A DNA stretch of 7,410 nt, taken from positions 1 to 7,410 of the forward strand of contig CADBME010000274.1 in NCBI GenBank assembly GCA_902795715.1, written 5' to 3'. Shown piece by piece: positions 1 to 6,760 of this stretch (position 1 is the first letter of the stretch; every line of letters begins with the position of its first letter). Both the position numbers and the translations under genes were made by a program. Source of the DNA: an uncultured Lachnospiraceae bacterium (GTDB lineage Bacteria > Bacillota_A > Clostridia > Lachnospirales > Lachnospiraceae). Under the pieces are notes generated by a model. The model did not search any database, was not told where the DNA came from, and saw nothing but the letters and a program-made list of their open reading frames with translations.

Positions 1-28
1 CACAACTGGAGGGAGGTTAGGTGAGTTT

Positions 29-205
29 ATGTCTAGTATTATCGTTAAAGAGAATGAATCCTTAGACAGCGCTCTTCGTCGTTTTAAGAGAAGCTGCGCT
101 AAGGCAGGCATTCAGCAGGAGATTCGTAAGCGTGAGCACTACGAGAAACCCAGTGTAAAGCGCAAAAAGAAATCTGAAGCTGCCAGAAAGCGTAAATACA
201 AATAA
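29..205 (+). CDS. rpsU: Small ribosomal subunit protein S21 (bS21)
   Basis: This 58-residue protein belongs to the 30S ribosomal subunit, where bS21 sits near the 3' end of 16S rRNA and assists translation initiation. The sequence begins [20 protein letters not shown] and ends in a very basic tail with [17 protein letters not shown]. Both match the family closely, and the length is the usual 57-58 residues of Firmicutes. The ATG at 29 is chosen from the family N-terminus. A strong purine-rich GGAGGGAGG lies at 8-16, a slightly long 12 nt upstream. A GTG at 21 is out of frame and is rejected. The promoter lies upstream of the window. A terminator follows 17 nt after the stop, so rpsU appears to be transcribed separately from the downstream genes. 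The CDS is complete and identification is secure. Confidence 0.97.
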   Translation: MSSIIVKENESLDSALRRFKRSCAKAGIQQEIRKREHYEKPSVKRKKKSEAARKRKYK

Positions 206-222
206 GATTGTGCAATAAGAAG

Positions 223-264
223 AATCCCGCATGAATGCAAGTTCGTGCGGGATTGCTTTGTTGG
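223..264 (+). terminator. Intrinsic terminator of rpsU
   Basis: A 13-bp stem is formed by 223-235 (AATCCCGCATGAA) and 242-254 (TTCGTGCGGGATT), with one T-G wobble and a 6-nt loop TGCAAG at 236-241. It is followed by a short, interrupted T-rich stretch (GCTTTGTT, 255-262). The stem lies just after the rpsU stop codon and before the next promoter, so a factor-independent terminator is the natural reading. The U-tract is weaker than ideal, but the stem is long and GC-rich at its centre. Confidence 0.85.
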
Positions 265-308
265 TGAGGATTTTGCCATGCGGACTTTCCTTTTCTTCTT
301 ATGGCGGA

Positions 309-320
309 GTGTGCTATAAT
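309..320 (+). promoter_or_regulatory. Extended -10 promoter for the serine hydrolase gene
   Basis: TATAAT at 315-320 is a perfect -10 hexamer, and TG at 312-313 with a one-base gap makes it an extended -10 element (TGCTATAAT). The expected -35 position at about 292-297 reads TTTCTT, a poor match to TTGACA, as extended -10 promoters can tolerate. The predicted transcript start near 327 gives a leader of about 115 nt before the ATG at 441. A small stem (AAGGAC 325-330 with GTCCTT 337-342) lies at its 5' end. I recognise no riboswitch in the leader. With no terminator after 1394, this promoter could also feed the phoH cluster; that is inference. Confidence 0.7.
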
Positions 321-440
321 CAATAAGGACAAGGAAGTCCTTGTAAGGGAACAGACGATTGGGTCATATATATCAGATGGGAGATGACTCCTTCTTTTAC
401 AGGTGGGAGAAGATCACTTCTGTCAGTGGGGAGGTAGATT

Positions 441-1394
441 ATGTTTTCTTTAAATGCATTTCTGGAAGCGGCAGAAGAAAAAAAGATTCAGATGGATGCC
501 GCCATGGCTGTACAGGGAGGGACAATTCTCGGATTAGCCCGGTCTTCCGGAGAGATTGAGCACAATGTTTTTTCCGTGGCAAAGAGTTATCTTTCGACAG
601 CGATCGGTATGGCCATGGATGAAGGTTTATTGAAGTTTGAAGACAAGCCGGTCGATTTTTTTGCCGACATTTTGCCGGATTCTCTTGATGAACGTTGGAA
701 CAAGGTGACCCTCTACAATCTCCTTACCATGACCACCGGTCACGGTGAACAGCTGCTCATGGCCAAGGAAAGAAGAGTTCTTCGCGGCGAGGTGGAAGGG
801 GATCCTTCGATTACCGACCAGATGAAAAAAGAGTGGATGATCTATGCCTTTACCCGTCCCATGGTCTATGAACCGGGTCAGCAGTTCAGCTATGGCAACC
901 TGGCTCCCTATACGGCAGGCCGGATGGTGGAAAAAGTAACGGGAATGACAGTCCGTGATTATCTCTATGAAAAACTCTGGAAGCCCATGGGCTATAAAAA
1001 ACCGGAGTGGAAGACCGATCCCCAGGGTCACATCTTCCCGCCCAGTGACCTTTTCCTTGATATTACCAACATGGCAGCCCTGGGACAGATTTATCTGAAC
1101 AAGGGAGTCTATAAGGGACATCGATATCTTTCGGAAGACTGGGTTAAGGCAGCGACATCCATCCAGGTTCCTTCTGTGGAGATCAATCCGTGCGGACCGG
1201 CTGCGGATGAAGGCTGCGGCTACGGTTTCTATTTCTGGATGAACAAGGGGGACGGATTCCGGGCTTACGGAAGAGAAAGCCAGTTTGTCCTTGTCCTTCC
1301 CAAAAAAGATGCCGTGATCGTGACCCAGGCCATGCATTCAAATTGTCAGGAAGTCCTGGATCTGATTTGGGAATACCTGGAACCGCAATTATAA
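441..1394 (+). CDS. Beta-lactamase-family serine hydrolase (class C-like/esterase fold)
   Basis: This 317-residue protein belongs to the penicillin-binding-protein-like serine hydrolase superfamily (Pfam Beta-lactamase, COG1680). The visible motifs are the nucleophile SxxK at residues 45-48 (SVAK), the YxN motif at 151-153 (YGN, in EPGQQFSYGN), and a C-terminal GYGFYFW at 260-266. A stretch AYGRESQFVLVLPKKDAVIV at 275-294 stands where relatives carry their third active-site strand. There is no signal peptide or membrane segment, so a cytoplasmic location is likely. The short N-terminus brings the nucleophile close to the start. The ATG at 441 has GGGGAGG at 428-434 with 6 nt spacing, and an in-frame TAG at 435-437 excludes an earlier start. 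The substrate cannot be read from sequence: esterase, peptidase or amidase are all possible, and antibiotic resistance should not be assumed. It is the odd neighbour between rpsU and phoH. Confidence 0.88.
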   Translation: MFSLNAFLEAAEEKKIQMDAAMAVQGGTILGLARSSGEIEHNVFSVAKSYLSTAIGMAMDEGLLKFEDKPVDFFADILPDSLDERWNKVTLYNLLTMTTGHGEQLLMAKERRVLRGEVEGDPSITDQMKKEWMIYAFTRPMVYEPGQQFSYGNLAPYTAGRMVEKVTGMTVRDYLYEKLWKPMGYKKPEWKTDPQGHIFPPSDLFLDITNMAALGQIYLNKGVYKGHRYLSEDWVKAATSIQVPSVEINPCGPAADEGCGYGFYFWMNKGDGFRAYGRESQFVLVLPKKDAVIVTQAMHSNCQEVLDLIWEYLEPQL

Positions 1395-1400
1395 ATCGCC

Positions 1401-1431
1401 ACTGCTAAGGAGATATACTGCTAAGGAGATA
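1401..1431 (+). repeat. Tandem duplication of the Shine-Dalgarno region before phoH
   Basis: A 15-nt unit, ACTGCTAAGGAGATA, occurs at 1401-1415 and again at 1417-1431, giving a 16-nt period. Each copy carries a consensus AAGGAG Shine-Dalgarno core (1407-1412 and 1423-1428). Only the second copy is correctly spaced (7 nt) for the TTG start at 1436. The first has no plausible start codon behind it apart from a dubious CTG minigene. Confidence 0.85.
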
Positions 1432-1435
1432 GAAT

Positions 1436-2464
1436 TTGGGAATTTATGAAGAGGAGTACCTGTTTCCGGTAGAGCATGCCGGAAATGTGTTCGGCCGGCT
1501 TGATGCCAACATGAAAAATATAGAAAAGACCCTCCACGTGACTCTCATTTTCCGGGATGACAAGTTGAAAATGATCGGAGAGGAGGCCGACTGCCGACGG
1601 GCTAAAGCTGTTTTGGACCAGCTTTTGGTCCTGTCAATGCGCGGCAATGATATCACAGAGCAAAATGTGAATTACGCCCTGTCCCTTTCCATGAAGGATC
1701 AGACCCGGGAAATGTCCCGCCTGGATGGGGATATCATCTGTCATACGGTCATGGGCAAACCCATCAAGCCCAAGACCGTAGGCCAGAAGGATTACGTGGA
1801 TGCCATCAGCAGGAAGATGATCGTCTTTGGCGTGGGACCGGCCGGTACCGGCAAGACCTACCTGGCTATGGCCAAGGCCATCACGGCTTTCAAAAATAAT
1901 GAAGTCAACCGGATCATTCTGACCAGGCCGGCCATCGAGGCCGGAGAGAAGCTGGGCTTTCTGCCCGGCGACCTCCAGAGCAAGGTGGATCCCTATCTGC
2001 GTCCCCTCTATGATGCCCTCTATGAGATTATGGGGGCTGAGAACTTTATGAAAAATATGGAAAAGGGTCTGATCGAAGTGGCTCCTCTTGCCTATATGAG
2101 AGGGCGGACTCTGGATAACGCTTTTGTAGTCCTTGATGAAGCACAGAACACAACCCCGGCTCAGATGAAGATGTTCCTGACCCGGATCGGTTTCGGTTCC
2201 AAGGCCATCATCACCGGAGACCTGACCCAGAAGGACCTGCCGGACGGAAGCCGGTCCGGTCTGGATGACGCCCTTCGTATCCTGGCCGGTATTGATGAGA
2301 TCGGTGTCTGCAAGCTGACAAGCGCCGATGTGGTCAGACATCCTCTGGTTCAGAAGATTGTCAATGCCTATGACGAATATGAGAAAAAGCATGGTCCGGT
2401 TGATAAAAAAAGGAACGATTCCGGAAAAAAAGAACAAAAGCGCAGAAGAAAAACGACCGGATGA
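1436..2464 (+). CDS. phoH: PhoH-like ATPase
   Basis: This is a 342-residue PhoH-family protein, a cytoplasmic P-loop NTPase linked to RNA metabolism; a precise reaction is not established for most members. Walker A is GPAGTGKT at residues 134-141 and Walker B is VVLDEAQ at 231-237. The family stretches LTRPAIEAGEKLGFLPGD (162-179) and IITGDLTQKDLP (from 258) are present. Residues 1 to about 90 form the N-terminal KH-like region usual in the long PhoH form, so the length is normal. The C-terminus is a lysine/arginine-rich tail (KKEQKRRRK) that could contact RNA. The start is TTG at 1436, chosen because it restores the full N-terminal domain and lies 7 nt after AAGGAG. The first internal ATG would remove 25 residues. 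The gene precedes ybeY by 45 nt, a common clostridial pairing, but the HD-domain gene yqfF often found between them is absent here. Confidence 0.95.
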   Translation: MGIYEEEYLFPVEHAGNVFGRLDANMKNIEKTLHVTLIFRDDKLKMIGEEADCRRAKAVLDQLLVLSMRGNDITEQNVNYALSLSMKDQTREMSRLDGDIICHTVMGKPIKPKTVGQKDYVDAISRKMIVFGVGPAGTGKTYLAMAKAITAFKNNEVNRIILTRPAIEAGEKLGFLPGDLQSKVDPYLRPLYDALYEIMGAENFMKNMEKGLIEVAPLAYMRGRTLDNAFVVLDEAQNTTPAQMKMFLTRIGFGSKAIITGDLTQKDLPDGSRSGLDDALRILAGIDEIGVCKLTSADVVRHPLVQKIVNAYDEYEKKHGPVDKKRNDSGKKEQKRRRKTTG

Positions 2465-2509
2465 GATGAAACCGGATTCTTAAGATTTTTTGCCGGGAGA
2501 TATATAAAA

Positions 2510-3016
2510 ATGCTGATCAATATTGAAAATGAATATCCCAGGCTTCTGATAGCCGATCAGGATGAGATTATCGAAAATGTCATAATTGGGGCCCTGGATT
2601 ATGAGCATTGTCCCTATGAATGCCAGGTTCAGGTTCTCCTGACGGACAATGACCGGATCCGTGAACTTAACAGGGACTACAGGGACATTGACAGGGAGAC
2701 GGATGTCCTGTCTTTTCCCGCTGCCGATTACCCCCTTCCCGGTGACTTCTCGGATATCGAGGAGAGGGACCCCATGGCTTTTCACCCGGAAACAGGCGAG
2801 CTGATCCTCGGAGATATTGTTCTTTCCATGGACAGGGTGCGAGAACAGGCCCGTGATTACGGCCACAGCCCCAAAAGGGAACTTGCCTTTCTGGTGGCTC
2901 ACAGCATGCTCCACCTCATGGGATATGATCATATGGAGAATGGTGAACGCCTCAGGATGGAAGAAAAGCAGGAGGAAATCCTTTCCGGACTGGGTTATAG
3001 CAGGGAAGCGGATTGA
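2510..3016 (+). CDS. ybeY: Endoribonuclease YbeY (16S rRNA maturation factor)
   Basis: YbeY is a metal-dependent single-strand endoribonuclease involved in 16S rRNA 3'-end maturation and ribosome quality control. The 168-residue product shows the zinc-binding signature HSMLHLMGYDH, with the three histidines at 131, 135 and 141. It also has the conserved LNRDYRDIDRETDVLSFP block at 53-70, including the YR pair at 57-58, and LGDIVLSMDRV at 100-110. The acidic insert around residues 72-97 (PGDFSDIEERD) is of a kind I associate with clostridial relatives. The ATG at 2510 follows GGGAGA at 2495-2500 with about 9 nt spacing. The gene is complete and follows phoH, consistent with a shared role in RNA processing. 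The next gene starts 37 nt downstream. Confidence 0.95.
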   Translation: MLINIENEYPRLLIADQDEIIENVIIGALDYEHCPYECQVQVLLTDNDRIRELNRDYRDIDRETDVLSFPAADYPLPGDFSDIEERDPMAFHPETGELILGDIVLSMDRVREQARDYGHSPKRELAFLVAHSMLHLMGYDHMENGERLRMEEKQEEILSGLGYSREAD

Positions 3017-3053
3017 ATTGTGACTTCCTCTTCTTTAATGAGGAGAGTGTTCC

Positions 3054-4376
3054 ATGAATACTAAAAATAAGAATTATGATATTATCATTATTGGCGGCGG
3101 AGCCTCTGGGATGGCAGCCGCCATATCCTCTTGCAGGTATCTTTCCGGAAATGGACAAGGAGAAAACATCCGAATCCTGATCCTTGAGAAAAAAGACCGA
3201 CCCGGAAGCAAGATTCCGGCCACCGGCAACGGAAGATGCAACTTATCTAATGAATACATGGATCCCTCCTGCTACCGGTCGGAAGACCCGGACAGGTTTT
3301 GGGATATCTTTTCATCTCACGGCACAGACCGGACCCCATCTTTTTTTGAAGAAATAGGACTGGTGACAAAGAGCCTGGGAGGCTACATTTATCCCTACAA
3401 TGAACAGGCATCCTCCGTCCGTAACCTTCTGGAATCGGCTCTGACCCGAAGCAAAGAGATCCGCCTGCTGACGGACCGGCAAGTCCTGTCTGTAAAGCCG
3501 GTATCTTCTGACCGGGAAGGTTCCTGCTTTCAGATTATAAGTTCAAGGGAAAAATTCTATGGCAAAAAGGTCATCATCGCCACAGGAGGATATGCCGGAA
3601 CGGCCTTCGGTTGTTCGGGAGACGGATACAGGATAGCAAAAGACCTGGGCCACCATGTGGTTCCCCCTCTGCCGGCCCTGACCGCTCTGCTTTCGAAAGC
3701 TCCTTTTCTAAAGAAGCTCAACGGAGTCCGCTGCCATGCCGGAATCAGCCTCTATATCGGAGGACGCAAGGCGGCATGTGATGTCGGCCAGATTCAGTTT
3801 ACAGACTACGGCGTATCCGGAGTTGTTGTATTCCAGGTCAGCCGCTATGCGGTGAAAGCTTTGCAGAATGGACCGGATAAGAAAGGGCCGGGAGAAAAAG
3901 TCCTTCTTACCATTGATTTTATGCCGGATTACAGCCGGGACCAGGTAAAGGAGATTCTTCTGTCCATGAGCCGGATCGGCTCAGGCCGCGACATGGCCTC
4001 TGTTATGGAAGGACTTTTTCACAGCAAATTGATTCCGGTCATCCTCCGGGAAGCCGGGATGGAAGGGGATCAGGAAAGCTGTAATATATCTTCGGAAAAG
4101 AAATGGCCGGGAATCCTGGAGGCCATCAAGAGCTTCCCCTTGAAAATAACAGGTTACAAAGGATATGATAAAGCCCAGGTAACCCAGGGCGGAGTGCCTC
4201 TTGATGAGCTGGATGTCAATCTTGAGTCCGGAAAACATAGAGGACTCTATTTTACCGGAGAAGTGGTCGACGTGGACGGAATCTGCGGAGGCTACAATCT
4301 CCAGTGGGCCTGGACAAGCGGAGGTATTGCCGGAAGAGCCGCGGCAGAGGCTGTCCTGGACGAGGAGTGCATGTGA
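3054..4376 (+). CDS. NAD(P)/FAD-dependent oxidoreductase, BaiN/HI0933 family
   Basis: This 440-residue flavoprotein belongs to the HI0933-like family (COG2081, often labelled aminoacetone oxidase or BaiN-like). The FAD-binding Rossmann motif GGGASG is at residues 14-19 and the strand-ending acidic residue is E45. The family signature KIPATGNGRCNLSN lies at 53-66. ATGG is at 176-179, FTDYGVSG at 249-256, and the C-terminal GEVVDVDG (402-409) with GGYNLQWAW (412-420) closes the FAD site. Length is close to the usual 400-440. GAGGAG at 3040-3045 precedes the ATG by about 8 nt. The substrate is unknown: the BaiN name comes from one bile-acid study and should not be transferred here. No membrane segment is seen. 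The stop TGA is separated by a single base from the next gene's ATG, which suggests translational coupling to the second flavoprotein. Confidence 0.93.
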   Translation: MNTKNKNYDIIIIGGGASGMAAAISSCRYLSGNGQGENIRILILEKKDRPGSKIPATGNGRCNLSNEYMDPSCYRSEDPDRFWDIFSSHGTDRTPSFFEEIGLVTKSLGGYIYPYNEQASSVRNLLESALTRSKEIRLLTDRQVLSVKPVSSDREGSCFQIISSREKFYGKKVIIATGGYAGTAFGCSGDGYRIAKDLGHHVVPPLPALTALLSKAPFLKKLNGVRCHAGISLYIGGRKAACDVGQIQFTDYGVSGVVVFQVSRYAVKALQNGPDKKGPGEKVLLTIDFMPDYSRDQVKEILLSMSRIGSGRDMASVMEGLFHSKLIPVILREAGMEGDQESCNISSEKKWPGILEAIKSFPLKITGYKGYDKAQVTQGGVPLDELDVNLESGKHRGLYFTGEVVDVDGICGGYNLQWAWTSGGIAGRAAAEAVLDEECM

Positions 4377-4377
4377 A

Positions 4378-6006
4378 ATGTTAAGAGCAAGTCAGATAAC
4401 ATTAGCTGTGAATCACACAGAGGAAGATCTGCTAAAGGAGATTAGCCGCAGAGCAGGAGGAGTCCGCCCCAGGGAGATCCGGATTGTCCGCAGGTCCCTG
4501 GATGCCAGGAAAAAGCCGGACCTTTTTTTTAGCTACACGGTGGATGCCTCATTCGACAATGAAAAGCAGATTCTGACGAAAAAGAAAAGATATTTTAATC
4601 CATCAGATCATACACGATACCGGCTTTTCAATCAGGACAGCAGGGAGTTTCCTGCAACCGACTCTGACCTGGGACAAAGACCGGTCATCGTGGGCACAGG
4701 TCCTGCCGGCCTCTTTGCAGGGCTGGCCCTGGCCCGGGCCGGTATGTGTCCGCTTCTCCTGGAAAGAGGGGACCCTGTCGAAGAAAGGAAGCGGGTCGTT
4801 GATTATTTTCTGGAAAAGGGCCAGCTGGATCCGGAATCCAATGTCCAGTTCGGGGAAGGAGGAGCCGGTACTTTTTCAGACGGCAAACTCAATACCATGG
4901 TAAAAGATAGGACCGGACGCAACCGCTTTGTCCTGGAAGAACTGGTCCGTTACGGCGCTCCCGAAGACATTCTCTATGAGGCCAAACCCCATATCGGGAC
5001 TGATATTTTGTCAGGAGTAACTTCATCCATCCGCAAAGATATAGAAAAAATGGGCGGAAGGGTCTGTTTTCGAACCAGGCTGGAAGACCTCATCATCCGC
5101 GACGGCCGGCTTGAAGGGATCCTGCTTGTTCAGAAGGGAGAAAGAAGGGAAATCCCCTGTAAAAAACTGATTCTGGCACCGGGCCACAGCGCCAGGGATA
5201 CCTTTTCCACATTATATGAAAGAGGACTGGTTATCCGGCAGAAAGCTTTTGCCATCGGGGTCCGGGTGGAACACCCGGCAGACATGATCGAACGAAGCCA
5301 GTACGGCCTCACAAGGGAGGAAGCCCTGGCCGGGAATCCGGCCTGCGGCTGGGACAGACTGCCGGCTGCCTCCTACAAACTGACCCATAAGTGTAAGAAC
5401 GGAAGGGGAATCTATACCTTCTGCATGTGCCCGGGAGGCTATGTCATCAATTCCTCATCCGAAGAAAAAAGACTCTGCGTAAACGGCATGAGCCAGCATA
5501 AAAGAGACGCCAGGAATTCCAACAGCGCGGTGATCACCACCGTTGGCCCGGAAGACTTCGGATCCTCCCATCCTCTGGCAGGCCTGGAATACCAGAGAAA
5601 ATACGAAAGCATGGCCTGGTTTTTAGGCCGGGGCAAAGTACCCGTTCAGCTCCTGGGGGATTTCCTTGTGGGAAGAACCTCTGTAGGAGTCGGAGACATC
5701 GAACCTTCGGTCAGGGGTGGATGGGCCTTCGGCAATCTGAACCTCTGTCTGCCCGACTATGTATGTGAGAGCCTGACGGAAGGTATGAAAGCCTTTGGCA
5801 GGAAAATAAAAGGATTTGACAGACCGGATACTATTTTATGCGGCGTGGAAACCCGGACCTCCTCCCCCATACGGATTGAAAGGGGAGAAGACTGCCAGTC
5901 CAACATCAAAGGAATTTATCCCTGCGGCGAGGGAGCCGGATACGCAGGCGGAATCATGTCAGCTGCCATGGACGGACTCAAATGCGCCGAAGCTTTGTTA
6001 AGGTGA
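4378..6006 (+). CDS. FAD-dependent dehydrogenase, COG2509 type
   Basis: This 542-residue flavoprotein is distinct from its upstream neighbour. The first 95 or so residues form the N-terminal domain typical of this family (VNHTEEDLLKEISRRAG, then VRRSLDARKKPDLFFSYTVD). The FAD-binding motif GTGPAG follows at 106-111. The block NVQFGEGGAGTFSDGKLNT is at 155-173, and the C-terminal CGEGAGYAGG at 516-525 is the FAD-closing segment. The family is annotated only as an uncharacterised FAD-dependent oxidoreductase. The start at 4378 is preferred over an in-frame ATG at 4201. The family N-terminus begins here (MLRASQITLAVNHTEEDLL), GAGGAG lies at 4362-4367, and the longer form would add 59 residues encoded inside the upstream gene. 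Cysteines are frequent around residues 325-360 (CGWDRL, KCKNGRG, CMCPGG), but no standard Fe-S motif is evident. No membrane helix or signal peptide is seen. Confidence 0.92.
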   Translation: MLRASQITLAVNHTEEDLLKEISRRAGGVRPREIRIVRRSLDARKKPDLFFSYTVDASFDNEKQILTKKKRYFNPSDHTRYRLFNQDSREFPATDSDLGQRPVIVGTGPAGLFAGLALARAGMCPLLLERGDPVEERKRVVDYFLEKGQLDPESNVQFGEGGAGTFSDGKLNTMVKDRTGRNRFVLEELVRYGAPEDILYEAKPHIGTDILSGVTSSIRKDIEKMGGRVCFRTRLEDLIIRDGRLEGILLVQKGERREIPCKKLILAPGHSARDTFSTLYERGLVIRQKAFAIGVRVEHPADMIERSQYGLTREEALAGNPACGWDRLPAASYKLTHKCKNGRGIYTFCMCPGGYVINSSSEEKRLCVNGMSQHKRDARNSNSAVITTVGPEDFGSSHPLAGLEYQRKYESMAWFLGRGKVPVQLLGDFLVGRTSVGVGDIEPSVRGGWAFGNLNLCLPDYVCESLTEGMKAFGRKIKGFDRPDTILCGVETRTSSPIRIERGEDCQSNIKGIYPCGEGAGYAGGIMSAAMDGLKCAEALLR

Positions 6007-6027
6007 AAAGAAGGAAAGGATTATAGA

Positions 6028-6252
6028 ATGGATAATGTAGATATCGACCGGATCAACACTCTGTATCATAAGATGAAAGCAGTGGGACTGACACCCGAGG
6101 AAGAAGAAGAACAGAAAAGACTGAGAAAGGCCTACATCATGGCCATCCGCAGAAACCTGAGAGGATCCCTGGATAATATCTCCATAAAAGAAGCGGACGG
6201 ATCCATCACTAACCTGGGAGAAAAACATGGAAAAAAAGGAACTTCGAATTAA
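6028..6252 (+). CDS. DUF896 (YnzC-like) small protein
   Basis: This 74-residue cytoplasmic protein matches DUF896, a Firmicutes family represented by Bacillus YnzC. The match rests on the N-terminal helical-hairpin pattern IDRINTLYHKMKAVGLTPEE followed by EEQKRLRKAYIMAIRRNLRG, a short helix, then a hydrophilic segment ending in GEKHGKK. Its function is unknown; some Bacillus relatives are linked to the SOS response, but nothing here shows that. The start is supported by AAGGAAAGGA at 6011-6020 with about 7 nt spacing. The gene lies 21 nt after the dehydrogenase stop. Its 3' end overlaps the start of the cyclo-ligase gene by 26 nt in another frame, so translation of the two is probably coupled. 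Confidence 0.9.
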   Translation: MDNVDIDRINTLYHKMKAVGLTPEEEEEQKRLRKAYIMAIRRNLRGSLDNISIKEADGSITNLGEKHGKKGTSN

Positions 6253-6760
6253 AATGAAAAAGATCCGGGACCAGCTGCCCATAGAAGTAAGAAGGCAGGC
6301 TGACCGGACCATTTTCAATATTCTGAAGAACCTGGATGAAATCAAATCCAGCCGGGTAATTTATACATACGTTTCCTTCGGATCAGAAGTATCCACCCGG
6401 GAGATCATGGCCTGGTGCCTGGACCAGAAAAAATGTCTGGCCGTCCCGGGGATCGAAGGAAAAGAAATGAACTTTTACAGGGTGACATCCCTGTCAGAAC
6501 TTGTACCAGGCATCTGGGGTATCCCGGAACCCGCCGGAAAGAGACAGCCTGTGACCCAACCGGGCATCATGCTGGTACCCGGTCTGGCCTTTGACAAAAA
6601 AGGATACCGGCTGGGCTACGGCGGAGGATTCTACGACCGCTACCTGGCACGTCGGCCCGACCTGCAAAAGACCAGCATAGGACTGGCCTACCAGGTCCAG
6701 CTGGTGGACAAGCTGCCCGTAGAAGCCTGCGATTTGCCTGTGCAACGAATAGTCAGGTAG
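6227..6760 (+). CDS. 5-formyltetrahydrofolate cyclo-ligase (MTHFS)
   Basis: This enzyme uses Mg-ATP to convert 5-formyltetrahydrofolate to 5,10-methenyltetrahydrofolate, returning folate to the one-carbon pool in the cytoplasm. The 177-residue product has the hallmark PGLAFDKKGYRLGYGGGFYDRYL region at 118-140, whose glycine-rich GYGGGFYDR binds nucleotide. The basic N-terminus KKELRIKMKKIRDQL carries the usual charged opening, and SIGLAY is at 150-155. The start has GGGAG at 6216-6220 with 6 nt spacing, inside the preceding gene. The C-terminus is unusual. The family's common HDxPV stretch reads CDLPVQ (168-173), and the protein ends at IVR, a few residues short of many relatives. Its TAG stop at 6758-6760 lies inside the large inverted repeat. 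I expect activity is retained because the catalytic core is intact. Confidence 0.94.
   Translation: MEKKELRIKMKKIRDQLPIEVRRQADRTIFNILKNLDEIKSSRVIYTYVSFGSEVSTREIMAWCLDQKKCLAVPGIEGKEMNFYRVTSLSELVPGIWGIPEPAGKRQPVTQPGIMLVPGLAFDKKGYRLGYGGGFYDRYLARRPDLQKTSIGLAYQVQLVDKLPVEACDLPVQRIVR

Noticed and set aside
325..440. The leader before the serine hydrolase as a riboswitch
   Set aside because: Only one short stem is evident, and no known aptamer motif or terminator/anti-terminator pair is recognised.
359..559. A 66-codon open frame in the leader of the serine hydrolase gene
   Set aside because: It overlaps the true gene start, lacks a convincing ribosome site, and its sequence resembles no family I know.
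627..1337. A long minus-strand open frame opposite the serine hydrolase
   Set aside because: It is a shadow of the real gene, with no ribosome site and a histidine-rich composition typical of antisense frames. The same holds for the minus-strand frame at 1634-2437 opposite phoH.
1418..1432. A CTG minigene (CTG CTA AGG AGA TAG) behind the first Shine-Dalgarno copy
   Set aside because: CTG starts are rare, the peptide is only four codons, and the sequence is simply the repeat unit.
2456..2490. A possible terminator after phoH (CCGG pair followed by a T-run)
   Set aside because: The stem is only 4 bp and the T-run is not adjacent to it. The spacing to ybeY fits an operon.
3026..3044. A hairpin (TCCTC/GAGGA) that could hide the ribosome site of the BaiN-type gene
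   Set aside because: The stem is only 5 bp with a 9-nt loop. This is easily chance complementarity to a Shine-Dalgarno.
4201..4377. An upstream in-frame ATG extending the COG2509 dehydrogenase by 59 residues
   Set aside because: The extension lies wholly inside the preceding flavoprotein gene, has no family-like sequence, and the family N-terminus with a good ribosome site begins at 4378.
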